Under the pieces are notes generated by a model that ran no database searches, was not told the origin of the DNA, and saw only the letters and a list, made by a program, of their open reading frames with translations. This document shows positions 1-6,612 of a stretch of DNA of 10,705 nt, piece by piece; positions within the stretch are counted from its first letter, which is position 1; every line of letters begins with the position of its first letter. Both the position numbers and the translations under genes were made by a program. The DNA is from Syntrophaceae bacterium UBA6252 (lineage in GTDB: Bacteria > Desulfobacterota > Syntrophia > Syntrophales > UBA6807): NCBI GenBank assembly GCA_002441265.1, contig DJVQ01000034.1, forward strand, positions 56,686-67,390, read 5' to 3'.

Positions 1-31
1 TGTTGAAGCGGCCTTTTTACGACTTCATCAT
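1..31 (-). repeat. Partial copy A of the structured intergenic repeat (left arm, inverted)
   Basis: Read on the minus strand, this stretch matches the left arm of the full repeat copy at 2419-2584. The shared pattern is GAyGAAGTCGkAAAAAGGyC followed a few bases later by TTCAACA. The rest of the element would lie before position 1. The match is short and imperfect (about 24 of 31 positions), but the order of blocks is the same. Confidence 0.6.
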
Positions 32-73
32 CCTTTCTTTTTTGTGGTATGTTCTCCCGGCAGGGGAAAGCGA

Positions 74-91
74 CGGTCTCACCCGAGACCG
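74..91 (+). other. Small stem-loop in the hydrolase leader
   Basis: CGGTCTC, loop ACCC, GAGACCG forms a perfect 7-bp stem 22 bases before the hydrolase start codon. No T-run follows, so it is not a terminator. It may be chance or may affect mRNA stability. Confidence 0.3.
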
Positions 92-112
92 GATTCCTGC
101 AAGGGGGCGACG

Positions 113-970
113 ATGACACACCGGCCAGAAGTAAAGTTCATCCTGACAGACCGCCTGCGGATGCATTACCTGGAATGGAGCGGCGATCCCCGGCGCACCC
201 TGGTTCTTCTCCACGGAATCGGCGACAGCGCCCATGTCTGGGACGATTTCGCCGGAAAGGCGGCGGGCCGCCACCGGGTCCTCTGCCTCGACCAGAGGGG
301 TCACGGCCTGAGCCAGTGGGCCGTCCCGCCGGCCTACGGCTGCGACGATTACGTGTGCGATCTGGAGGTCTTCGTCGACGCCCTCGGGCTGGAGGGATTC
401 GTTCTCATGGGACACTCCATGGGCGCCCTCCACGCAACCCGTTACGCCGCGCTGCGGCCGGAAAAGGTCCGCGGCCTCATTCATGCCGATATCGAACCCC
501 GCCCGCCGGACTGGAACCGGAAATACCTCCTCAACCTTTACAGGGACCTTCCCTTTTTCTACGACACCCTGGACGACGTCGTCCGGGAGGCCCGGAAAAA
601 CAGTCCCTACGCCGACCCGGAAATGCTCTCCCGCATCGCTTCCGCCACCCTCGCCCGGGGGGAGGACGGGAAATTCCGGCACCGTTTCGACCGGGAGGTT
701 CTTTCCCACTTCGACCGGTACGATCTCGAGCCCTGTCTTCGGAACATCCGATGCCCCGTACTGATCGTCCGGGGCGAGGAAAGCCGGGTCATGGGAACGG
801 AGGCGGCCCGGGACATGAAAAACGCCATCCCCGGAAGCCGCGTCGCCGAGATCGGAAAGGCGGCCCACCCCGTCCACACGGACAACCCCGGGGAGTTCTA
901 CCGGACCGTTTCCCTGTATCTGGAGGAAACGGGCCTCACGGTCCGGCCCGAAGGGAAGGATTCACCATGA
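113..970 (+). CDS. Alpha/beta hydrolase fold protein
   Basis: This 285-residue soluble protein has the alpha/beta hydrolase fold. Visible marks are the oxyanion-region LLHGIGD (residues 32-38), the LDQRGHGLS strand and turn (59-67), the nucleophile elbow GHSMG with Ser102, and a late His252 in KAAHPVHTDNP. The usual acid after the sixth strand is not clear: the segment reads RGEESRVMG (220-228), where many relatives have Asp after GxxS, so Glu222 or Glu223 may serve. No signal peptide is seen. The ATG at 113 was chosen because AAGGGGG (101-107) precedes it; an earlier in-frame ATG at 44 would add an unlikely Arg-rich stretch. The stop overlaps the next start (ATGA), so the two genes are probably translationally coupled. 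The substrate cannot be told; esterase, lipase or C-C hydrolase activity are all possible. Confidence 0.88.
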   Translation: MTHRPEVKFILTDRLRMHYLEWSGDPRRTLVLLHGIGDSAHVWDDFAGKAAGRHRVLCLDQRGHGLSQWAVPPAYGCDDYVCDLEVFVDALGLEGFVLMGHSMGALHATRYAALRPEKVRGLIHADIEPRPPDWNRKYLLNLYRDLPFFYDTLDDVVREARKNSPYADPEMLSRIASATLARGEDGKFRHRFDREVLSHFDRYDLEPCLRNIRCPVLIVRGEESRVMGTEAARDMKNAIPGSRVAEIGKAAHPVHTDNPGEFYRTVSLYLEETGLTVRPEGKDSP

Positions 971-2415
971 AACGTCAGGACGGAACGAGAGGAAAAACCA
1001 GGACCCCCGCGGCCCGTGAAAAAGTCACCCCCCACGGCAGGGGCCTTCTGTTCCTTCTGCTGACCCTGGGCGTTCAGACGATGATCGTGGAAGTCACGAT
1101 TCCAAGGATTCTCGCGCCCGCCTTCGGCAACACCCTGTTCTGCTGGACGGCGATCATCACCACCGTCCTCGTCGCCCTGTCCCTGGGATACTACGCCGGC
1201 GGAATCCTTTCCTCCAGGGCGAAGGTCCGGCGGTCCATCGTCCTTTTCGCCGTTTTTTCCTCTCTGTGGGTCCTGCTGCTCGGGCTCTTCGGCGAAAGGA
1301 CGGTCCTGCACCTCGCCTGGTTCGGGATCATGTTCGGCCCCCTCGTCGCGTCCTTCCTTCTCGCCGCCGTGCCCGCCTTTCTCGGCGCCGCGGTCCTCCC
1401 CATGGTCGTCGAACTCCACAGCGACCGTCCGGGCAGGTCTTCCGGCGACTGCTACGCCCTGTCCACCGTGGGAAGCGTCCTGGGGGTCCTCGTCACCGGC
1501 TACTTTCTCCTTCCGAACCTGGGAATCCGGGGAACCCTGATCGTGGCGTCGGTCCTCGTTTTCCTTTCCCTGATGCTGCTCGGCAGGTTTTTCACGGGCA
1601 CGGCCGGTCTCGCCGTCTGCCTGGCGATCCATTTCATTCCCGTTCCCGGCGGCGCCGGGGTGATCTTCGACCGAAGCAACGGCTATCACCGGATCAAGAT
1701 CCTGGAAACCAGCGGGGCAGGGAAGATCCGATGGCTTTTCCTCGACAACTCCCTCGAAGGGGCGGTCAAAGTCGGAAGCGTCGTTCCCGTTCTCAGCTAC
1801 CAGAAACAGATCGACGAAATCCTGCTCCAGGTTCCCGGGGCGAAGAACGTTTTCTTCATCGGAGGAGGGTCTTTCAGCATGCCTTCCTACGTGAAGGACA
1901 GGCACCCGGACATCCGGGCAGACGTGGCGGAAATCGATCCGGACGTGGTCCGCGCGGCGGAGGAGCATCTCGACCTGAAGCCCGGGTTCAACCTCTACCT
2001 CGACGACGGGAGGAGGGTCCTCCGGGAACGGGGGGAACGATACGACCTCATCGTCAATGACGCGTTCAAGGGGTTGAAGGACATCCCCTTTCATCTCGTG
2101 ACAAGGGAATTCCTGGACATCGTCCTCGACAGGCTCACCCCGGAGGGGATCTACGCGGTGAACGTCGTCGGACGTCCCGGAGAAAGCCCGCTTGCGGAAA
2201 GCATCCTCGCCACCATCGCCCGGGCGGTCCCGGAGGTCTCGATCCTCGACAACCGGGAGGGTTGCGTGGAGAACGTGTGGATCCTGGCGAGCAGATCCCC
2301 CCGGGGACTGACGGCGGGAAGGAAGCCGGCGCCCGGGGAAACGGGGGGACGGATCCTGACGGACGACGATTCCCCCGTAGAATATCTGGTCGCCCGGGAA
2401 CTTCTCGGGAAGTGA
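967..2415 (+). CDS. Membrane-embedded spermidine synthase-like protein (fused MFS-like/SpeE-like)
   Basis: This 482-residue protein has two parts. Residues about 26-225 contain roughly seven hydrophobic segments (for example 26-46, 56-80, 117-145, 163-183, 188-207). Residues about 235-445 resemble the polyamine aminopropyltransferase (SpeE) Rossmann fold: GGGSFSMP (299-306) for the nucleotide loop, AEIDP (321-325) for the ribose-binding acidic strand, DDGRR (346-350), and LIVNDAF (361-367) at the place of the catalytic Asp motif. It lacks the usual N-terminal beta domain of soluble SpeE. The family is widely annotated as fused MFS/spermidine synthase, but activity is rarely shown; aminopropyl transfer from decarboxylated SAM is an inference. 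It starts in the ATGA overlap with the hydrolase. The N-terminus is basic and probably cytoplasmic. Confidence 0.85.
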   Translation: MKRQDGTRGKTRTPAAREKVTPHGRGLLFLLLTLGVQTMIVEVTIPRILAPAFGNTLFCWTAIITTVLVALSLGYYAGGILSSRAKVRRSIVLFAVFSSLWVLLLGLFGERTVLHLAWFGIMFGPLVASFLLAAVPAFLGAAVLPMVVELHSDRPGRSSGDCYALSTVGSVLGVLVTGYFLLPNLGIRGTLIVASVLVFLSLMLLGRFFTGTAGLAVCLAIHFIPVPGGAGVIFDRSNGYHRIKILETSGAGKIRWLFLDNSLEGAVKVGSVVPVLSYQKQIDEILLQVPGAKNVFFIGGGSFSMPSYVKDRHPDIRADVAEIDPDVVRAAEEHLDLKPGFNLYLDDGRRVLRERGERYDLIVNDAFKGLKDIPFHLVTREFLDIVLDRLTPEGIYAVNVVGRPGESPLAESILATIARAVPEVSILDNREGCVENVWILASRSPRGLTAGRKPAPGETGGRILTDDDSPVEYLVARELLGK

Positions 2416-2418
2416 CGC

Positions 2419-2584
2419 TTGACGAAGTCGGAAAAAGGTCAATTCAACACTTTTTCGAACGGCAAAGGAAAAAGCTCCATAGGCAAGGCGCCCGATTCCC
2501 GAGGACTGAGGCGTACTTTGGGTACGCCGCAGGGACGAGGGATGAAGGGCAACGCAGCATATGGGCTTTTTACGAAGCCGTCAA
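2419..2584 (+). repeat. Full copy B of a structured intergenic repeat with terminal inverted repeats
   Basis: The element begins 3 bases after the previous stop. Its ends are inverted repeats of the form TTGACGnnnTCGnAAAAAG (2419-2437 and the complement of 2566-2584; 15 of 19 match). The interior has a hairpin GGCGTAC/GTACGCC (2510-2526) and outer imperfect pairing. Positions 2481-2562 match 8571-8653 of copy C almost base for base, including GATGAAGGGCAACGCAGCAT. It carries no transposase gene. It fills nearly all of the gap before the cupin gene. Confidence 0.85.
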
Positions 2585-2605
2585 CGCTTCAGACAGGAGA
2601 CGACC

Positions 2606-2944
2606 ATGGAGAACAGGCCGCCGGCGGATGAGCACGCCGGGAAAGAGATGGATCTCAGGGAACTCGTCTCGTATCAGAAGGGATCGATCGTAAGCCGGGA
2701 GATCCTGAAAACGGAGAAAGGGACGGTCACCATTTTCGCCTTCGACGGGGGGCAGGGACTGAGCGAACACTCCGCTCCCTTCGATGCCATGGTCCAGATC
2801 CTGGACGGGACCGCCGTGATCACCATTTCGGGCGTTCCCCACACCGTGAAGGCCGGCGAAACGATCATCATGCCCGCGAACAGGCCGCACGCGCTGCACG
2901 CGGAGACGCCGTTCAAGATGCTCCTGACCATGATCAGGGGTTGA
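2606..2944 (+). CDS. Small single-domain cupin protein
   Basis: This 112-residue protein is a one-domain cupin. Motif 1 is degenerate: EHSAPFDAMVQILDG (residues 54-68) keeps His55 but lacks the second His and Glu of the classical form. Motif 2 is PANRPHALHA (90-99) with His95 and His98 as likely metal ligands. Close relatives with the EHxAPFDA signature are common in anaerobes and have no settled function. The ATG at 2606 is chosen because AGGAG (2595-2599) sits 6 bases upstream; the in-frame ATG at 2561 lies inside the repeat and would add 15 repeat-derived residues. The stop directly abuts the stop of the convergent regulator gene, forming TGATCA. A metal-dependent sensing or enzymatic role is possible but not shown. 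Confidence 0.85.
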   Translation: MENRPPADEHAGKEMDLRELVSYQKGSIVSREILKTEKGTVTIFAFDGGQGLSEHSAPFDAMVQILDGTAVITISGVPHTVKAGETIIMPANRPHALHAETPFKMLLTMIRG

Positions 2945-3529
2945 TCAGAGGGATCGGAGTTCCTCCTCGCCGCCGGCGACGAACCGTTTCGGTTCCAGAA
3001 GCGCCCGGCTGACCAGGTGCTCCCGCATCTCCCTGCGCTTCCGGAATGCGTCCGCCGTGAGGACATGGGGACGGATCTCCCGTCCCGTCCGGCCGGAAAG
3101 GCCGGCAAGGAGCGCGGCGACACGATCCGGGCCGGCGTTCCCCACGATCATGAGATCCACGGCGTCTTGCGCCTTCTCCACATCCCCGGCGAACGTGCCG
3201 AAAACGAACGCGACCCGGATCCCGGGAGTTTTCCGGAGGGCCTCTCCGAGAAGGTCCGCCAGCCCGACCGTTTTGAGGACCATGTTTGAGATCTCTGGAA
3301 ACAGGGGGTGCTCCCTGTTCGCATGGTAGTACAGACGGTTTCCGTCCCGCCTCTGAACGATCAGATCCAGTCTGTGGAGCTTCCTCAGCTCCTGCTGCAC
3401 CGTCCCCGCCGAAAATCCCGAGCGGCGTTCGATCTCGCGCAGGTACAGGGAGGCGTCGCCCGTTCCGAATAGAATCCGGAAGATTTCCGCCCGCGCCTTC
3501 GATGAAAGCAATTCCGCCAGGAGGTTCAT
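2945..3529 (-). CDS. Winged-helix (ArsR-like) transcriptional regulator with degenerate nucleotidyltransferase domain
   Basis: The 194-residue protein starts with a winged helix: helices and recognition helix about residues 27-57 (YLREIERRSGFSAGTVQQEL), then a wing DGNRLYYHAN (62-71). Residues about 103-130 align with the MNT-type nucleotidyltransferase core: FVFGTFAG (108-115) and DAVDLMIVG (122-130). The active family motif is GSxxxG...SDIDL; here Ser is Thr112 and the first catalytic Asp position is Ala123 (an Asp is one place earlier), so catalysis is doubtful. No Shine-Dalgarno precedes the ATG; the bases just upstream form an operator-like palindrome, which suggests a leaderless mRNA and autoregulation. 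It is convergent with the cupin gene. It could instead be a relic of an antitoxin or abortive-infection nucleotidyltransferase, but no toxin is adjacent. Confidence 0.8.
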   Translation of the reverse strand: MNLLAELLSSKARAEIFRILFGTGDASLYLREIERRSGFSAGTVQQELRKLHRLDLIVQRRDGNRLYYHANREHPLFPEISNMVLKTVGLADLLGEALRKTPGIRVAFVFGTFAGDVEKAQDAVDLMIVGNAGPDRVAALLAGLSGRTGREIRPHVLTADAFRKRREMREHLVSRALLEPKRFVAGGEEELRSL

Positions 3530-3573
3530 ATTGTATGTTTATAACATACAATCGTATGTCTATACAATACAAT
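3530..3573 (-). promoter_or_regulatory. Tandem palindromic operator at the regulator start
   Basis: Site 1 (3530-3552) is a perfect inverted repeat ATTGTATG-N7-CATACAAT. Site 2 (3551-3573) is a second version matching it at 19 of 23 positions, offset by 21 bp, that is two helical turns. The stretch is AT-rich within GC-rich surroundings and touches the ATG of the winged-helix gene. It probably overlaps that promoter; a TATAAA-like box lies about 10 bases before the ATG on the minus strand. Autorepression is inferred. Confidence 0.7.
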
Positions 3574-3919
3574 TTTTGATGTCCCGGAATGCCTCCGCTC
3601 TCCCGTCCCCTTCCCTTCCATGAAAACCGGATTCCCTTTCCGCCGAAACCGTAATGTCGTCCGTCGGACGGCGATGGAAGAAGATCGAAAGGCGGTGTGG
3701 CGCGGGTGCCGCCCGCAAGGCCGTGATCCTTGCCTTCGGCCTTCAGTTGTGTCAAGGTGAACACATCGACGGCATTCCGGTTCAGGGGGCGTTCGCCCCG
3801 CGGGAACGCGCCCGGGTCGGACATCACGCAACCGCTCCTGCCCCTTTCCCGGTCACGGAACGGGGCCGCGGCGCGATGGAGAAGAAAAAGCCCCCATCGA
3901 AAAGAGGAAAGGCTTCCAG
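3574..3919. other. Intergenic region without a recognised gene
   Basis: About 345 bases lie between the operator and the first permease. Open frames on both strands show no recognisable domain and no good start signals. I see no convincing promoter box for the transporter genes. An ATG at 3876 opens a Lys-rich frame (MEKKKPPSKRGK) that overlaps the permease out of frame. The region probably holds the transporter promoter and leader. Confidence 0.4.
3904..3912 (+). promoter_or_regulatory. Ribosome binding site supporting a TTG start
   Basis: GAGGAAAGG lies 7 bases before the TTG at 3920. It is the main support for starting the first permease there, since no in-frame ATG exists upstream of the first membrane segment. 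Confidence 0.5.
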
Positions 3920-4762
3920 TTGGAACCGACAGGCGACAGGCAGGACCATGAGAGAAGAAGGCGCGGCGGCGGCCTCCGCGGAAAGCCGTTTTTCGCCGTT
4001 TTCTTCGACGTGGTCAAGTTCTTCCTTTTCGGGTTCCTCCTTCTGTGGCTTCTCGCCGGCGGGATGGAACGGCTGGGGTACCACTGGCAATGGTACCGGG
4101 TTCCCCGGTATCTCCTTTCGATCGAGGACGGTCGATGGATCGCCGGTCCCCTGCTCCGGGGGCTTCTCGTCACCCTGGAGATCACCGCCGTCAGCCTTCT
4201 TTGCGCGTTCGCCGTAGGGCTCGTGACGGCCCTGTTCCGGCTTTCCGGCGCCCCCGTGGCCCGGGCCGCCGCCCGGGTCTATCTCGAACTGATCCGCAAC
4301 ACGCCCCTTCTCATACAGATCTTCTTCATCTACTTCGTCGTTTCCCCCGTTCTCGGATGGTCCCCCTTCTTCTCCGCCGTCCTGGCGCTCAGCCTCTTCG
4401 AAGGGGCCTACGCGTCCGAGATCATCCGGGCGGGCATTGTCGCCATCCCCCGGGGACAGTGGGAGGCCGCCCGGAGCCTCGGTATCGGCCCATGGGGAGT
4501 CTACCGGCACGTCATCCTCCCCCAGGCCCTCCGGAACACCCTTCCGCCGCTCACCGGCCAGGCGGTATCCCTGATCAAGGATTCCGCCCTGGTCAGCACC
4601 ATCGCCATCTACGATCTGACCATGGAAGCACAGGCGATCGTCGCCGACACCTTCCTGACCTTTGAAATATGGTTCACCGTGGCCGCCGTTTACCTGGTGC
4701 TCACCCTCGGATTTTCGTCCATTGCCGGACTCCTCGAGGCCCGGCTCCGGCCGGGCGGGTGA
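3920..4762 (+). CDS. Polar amino acid ABC transporter permease (HisM/GlnP type)
   Basis: This 280-residue inner-membrane subunit has about five or six hydrophobic segments (31-47, 74-106, 129-146, 150-163, 250-272). The signature of the polar amino acid permease family is clear: LIRNTPLLIQIFF (124-136) and the EAA loop that contacts the ATPase, SEIIRAGIVAIPRGQWEAARSLG (166-188, given as landmarks) followed by HVILPQALRNTLPPL (197-211). The start is uncertain: TTG at 3920 gives an Arg-rich N-terminus, and an ATG at 3876 in another frame could point to a frameshift. It lies 84 bases before the binding-protein gene with a strong stem-loop between. Substrate is probably a polar or acidic amino acid; specificity cannot be read from the permease. 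Confidence 0.88.
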   Translation: MEPTGDRQDHERRRRGGGLRGKPFFAVFFDVVKFFLFGFLLLWLLAGGMERLGYHWQWYRVPRYLLSIEDGRWIAGPLLRGLLVTLEITAVSLLCAFAVGLVTALFRLSGAPVARAAARVYLELIRNTPLLIQIFFIYFVVSPVLGWSPFFSAVLALSLFEGAYASEIIRAGIVAIPRGQWEAARSLGIGPWGVYRHVILPQALRNTLPPLTGQAVSLIKDSALVSTIAIYDLTMEAQAIVADTFLTFEIWFTVAAVYLVLTLGFSSIAGLLEARLRPGG

Positions 4763-4765
4763 ACG

Positions 4766-4792
4766 CCGGGGCGGCCGTGCGGCCGTCCCCGG
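4766..4792 (+). other. Strong GC stem-loop between permease and binding-protein genes
   Basis: CCGGGGCGGCC pairs with GGCCGtCCCCGG (one bulged T), giving an 11-bp stem with a 4-base loop. No T-run follows, so it is not a standard terminator. Such intercistronic hairpins in transporter operons often protect an upstream mRNA end and help unequal expression of the subunits. Confidence 0.55.
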
Positions 4793-4846
4793 AGACGGGA
4801 TGCCCCGTAGAGCAAACGCCATCCATTCCGAACAAAGGAGGGAAAA

Positions 4847-5677
4847 ATGAAGAAAAGCGCCGTCCTGCCCGCAGCGGTCCTTGCCGTCCTCCTGTTCCTG
4901 ACCCTGGCACCGGCCCAGGCAAGAGACCTCCGGGAAGAACTGGTCCGGGAAAGCACGGTCGAACAGATCCTGAAGCGGGGGGTTCTCCGGGTGGGCATGT
5001 CCACTTTCGTCCCGTGGGCCATGCGGGACAGGAACGGGAACCTGATCGGATTCGAAATCGACGTGGCCACGAGGCTCGCCGCCGACATGGGGGTCAAGGT
5101 GGAGTTCATCCCCACCAAATGGTCCGGGATCATCCCGGCGCTCCTCACGGGAAAATTCGACGTCATCATCGGCGGCATGGGCATCCGCCCCGACCGGAAC
5201 CTGAAGGTGAACTTCACCATCCCCTACGACTACGGCGGAATGTCCATCGTCGCCCACAGGCAGACGGCCGCCGGATTCGACAAGCTGGAGGATTTCAACA
5301 AGCCGGAAGTGAAGATCGCGGCCCGGATCGGAACGACGGCGGTGACTGCGATCCGGAAGCACATGCCGCTCGCGCAGACGCGGCTTTTCGACGATGAGGC
5401 CCAGGCGGTCCAGGAGCTCCTGAACGGAAGGGTGCACGCCATGGTGTCCCAGGAACCGCTTCCGGCCTTTCAGGCCCTCCGGAACCCCGACCGCCTGTTC
5501 CTTCCCCTGAAGGGAAGCTTTACGAAGGAGCCGAACGGGTTCGCCGTCAGAAAGGGGGACGTGGACACCCTCAATTTCTTCGACAACTGGATCCGGGTCG
5601 TCGAATCGGAGGGATGGCTTGTGGAAACCAGGCACTACTGGTTCGAAACCCGCGACTGGGAAAGCCGGATCCAGTAG
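4847..5677 (+). CDS. Periplasmic amino acid-binding protein of an ABC transporter (SBP_bac_3)
   Basis: This 276-residue protein begins with a signal peptide: MKK, a hydrophobic core, and a likely cleavage after APAQA (residue 25). The mature part is the family 3 solute-binding fold: VLRVGMSTFVPWA (46-58), GFEIDVATRLA (68-78), ALLTGKFDVIIGGMGIRPDR (98-117) with Arg117 at the place of the Arg that binds the ligand carboxylate, and VNFTIPYDYGG (121-131). The length is normal for the family. There is no lipobox Cys, so it should be soluble in the periplasm. AAAGGAGGG (4834-4842) is an excellent ribosome binding site, stronger than those of both permeases, which fits higher output. The ligand is probably a polar amino acid; exact specificity is unknown. 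Confidence 0.92.
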   Translation: MKKSAVLPAAVLAVLLFLTLAPAQARDLREELVRESTVEQILKRGVLRVGMSTFVPWAMRDRNGNLIGFEIDVATRLAADMGVKVEFIPTKWSGIIPALLTGKFDVIIGGMGIRPDRNLKVNFTIPYDYGGMSIVAHRQTAAGFDKLEDFNKPEVKIAARIGTTAVTAIRKHMPLAQTRLFDDEAQAVQELLNGRVHAMVSQEPLPAFQALRNPDRLFLPLKGSFTKEPNGFAVRKGDVDTLNFFDNWIRVVESEGWLVETRHYWFETRDWESRIQ

Positions 5678-5683
5678 CGCGCC

Positions 5684-5689
5684 GGGAGG
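5684..5689 (+). promoter_or_regulatory. Ribosome binding site supporting a TTG start
   Basis: GGGAGG lies 7 bases before the TTG at 5697 and after the stop of the binding-protein gene. It favours this start over the in-frame TTG at 5619, which would overlap the previous gene by 59 bases. Confidence 0.65.
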
Positions 5690-5696
5690 AAACCGC

Positions 5697-6605
5697 TTGG
5701 GGAAAGGAAAGACGCGGTTCGGACTGCTCGACGTGATCGTCCTCGCCGGCATCGGCCTCGCCGTGTGCTACGGGGCCTACAAATGGGAAACGGGGATCCC
5801 CTACCGGTGGGACTGGGGGGTCATCCCCCCCTACCTGTTCCGCTACGACCCGGAGCGGGGACGGTGGGCGGCCAATCTCCTCATGGAGGGGTTCTTCACC
5901 ACCATCCGGCTGAGCCTGTGGGTGATGGTCTTCGCGACGATCCTGGGGACCGCCATGGCGCTCTTCCGGGTCAGCGGAAGCCTTTTCCGGCGGATGATCG
6001 CCACCTCCTACGTGGAACTGATCCGGAACACCCCGCCGCTCGTTCTCGTGTTTCTTTTCTATTTTTTCATCGGAGACCGGATTCTCACGGCCGTCGGCGC
6101 GGACGACCTCGTCCGGTCGTTTTCGGAGGGAACCCGGGAAATCGTCTCGTTCCTCCTGGCACCGCCCGCCCGTTTCTCCGCCTTCGTCTCCGGCATCATC
6201 ACCCTCGTCCTGTACGAGGGGGCCTACATCACCGAGATCGTCCGGGCGGGGATCCTGTCCGTCGACAGGGGCCAGTGGGAAGCCGCCGACGCCCTGGGAT
6301 TCTCGTGGCGGCAGAAAATGCGCCACGTCATCCTGCCCCAGGCGTTCCGTAAAATCCTCCCGCCGCTCGCGGGCCAGCTCATCTCGACGATCAAGGACTC
6401 GGCCATCCTGTCGGTCATCTCCATCCAGGAACTCACCTTCCAGGGGCTGGAACTCATGGCCGCCACCTACCGCACCTTCGAGATATGGATCACCATTTCG
6501 GTCCTGTATTTCGTGCTGACCTTTTCCTGCTCGCTGGCGGTACGGAGACTGGAACTTTACGTGAACCGGCACGAGGTCCTGCCGGCGGCGGGCGTGGAAA
6601 GATGA
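5697..6605 (+). CDS. Polar amino acid ABC transporter permease, second subunit
   Basis: This 302-residue membrane protein is a paralogue of the permease at 3920-4762. It shares VELIRNTPPLVLVF (106-119) and the EAA loop (EIVRAGILSVDRGQWEAADA, 180-199), then HVILPQAFRKILPPL (210-224). It differs by an extra stretch of about 35-40 residues between the second and third core segments (about 127-165, DRILTAVGADDLVR...). The TTG start at 5697 is preferred for its ribosome binding site and 19-base spacing from the previous stop. The two permeases probably form a heterodimer. No gene for the ATP-binding subunit follows; the next genes are on the opposite strand, 7 bases after this stop. Confidence 0.9.
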   Translation: MGKGKTRFGLLDVIVLAGIGLAVCYGAYKWETGIPYRWDWGVIPPYLFRYDPERGRWAANLLMEGFFTTIRLSLWVMVFATILGTAMALFRVSGSLFRRMIATSYVELIRNTPPLVLVFLFYFFIGDRILTAVGADDLVRSFSEGTREIVSFLLAPPARFSAFVSGIITLVLYEGAYITEIVRAGILSVDRGQWEAADALGFSWRQKMRHVILPQAFRKILPPLAGQLISTIKDSAILSVISIQELTFQGLELMAATYRTFEIWITISVLYFVLTFSCSLAVRRLELYVNRHEVLPAAGVER

Positions 6606-6612
6606 ACGGATG

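Noticed and set aside
25..53. Possible promoter before the hydrolase (TATGTT at 48-53)
   Set aside because: No acceptable -35 box at proper spacing, and the region overlaps the partial repeat.
898..2442. Long minus-strand open frame opposite the spermidine-synthase-like gene
   Set aside because: It is an antisense shadow in GC-rich DNA, rich in Asp, Glu, Arg and Gly with no domain; the plus strand has clear motifs.
2415..2590. Target-site duplication (CGCT) around repeat copy B
   Set aside because: The short match is out of register by one base with the inverted-repeat ends and could be chance.
2419..2631. 70-residue open frame in repeat copy B
   Set aside because: It lies almost wholly inside the structured repeat, has no ribosome binding site, and its conserved part recurs only as repeat DNA at 8571-8653.
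3698..3712. Possible sigma-54 promoter (GG-N10-GC) before the transporter
   Set aside because: Only the GG and GC dinucleotides fit; the TTGC part reads CCGC, and such spacing is common by chance in GC-rich DNA.
2934..3827. Minus-strand open frame overlapping the regulator and the intergenic region
   Set aside because: It is out of frame with the winged-helix gene, low in complexity and has no start signal.
3824..5752. 642-residue minus-strand open frame opposite the ABC transporter genes
   Set aside because: Antisense shadow; it spans three well-supported genes and has no recognisable domain.
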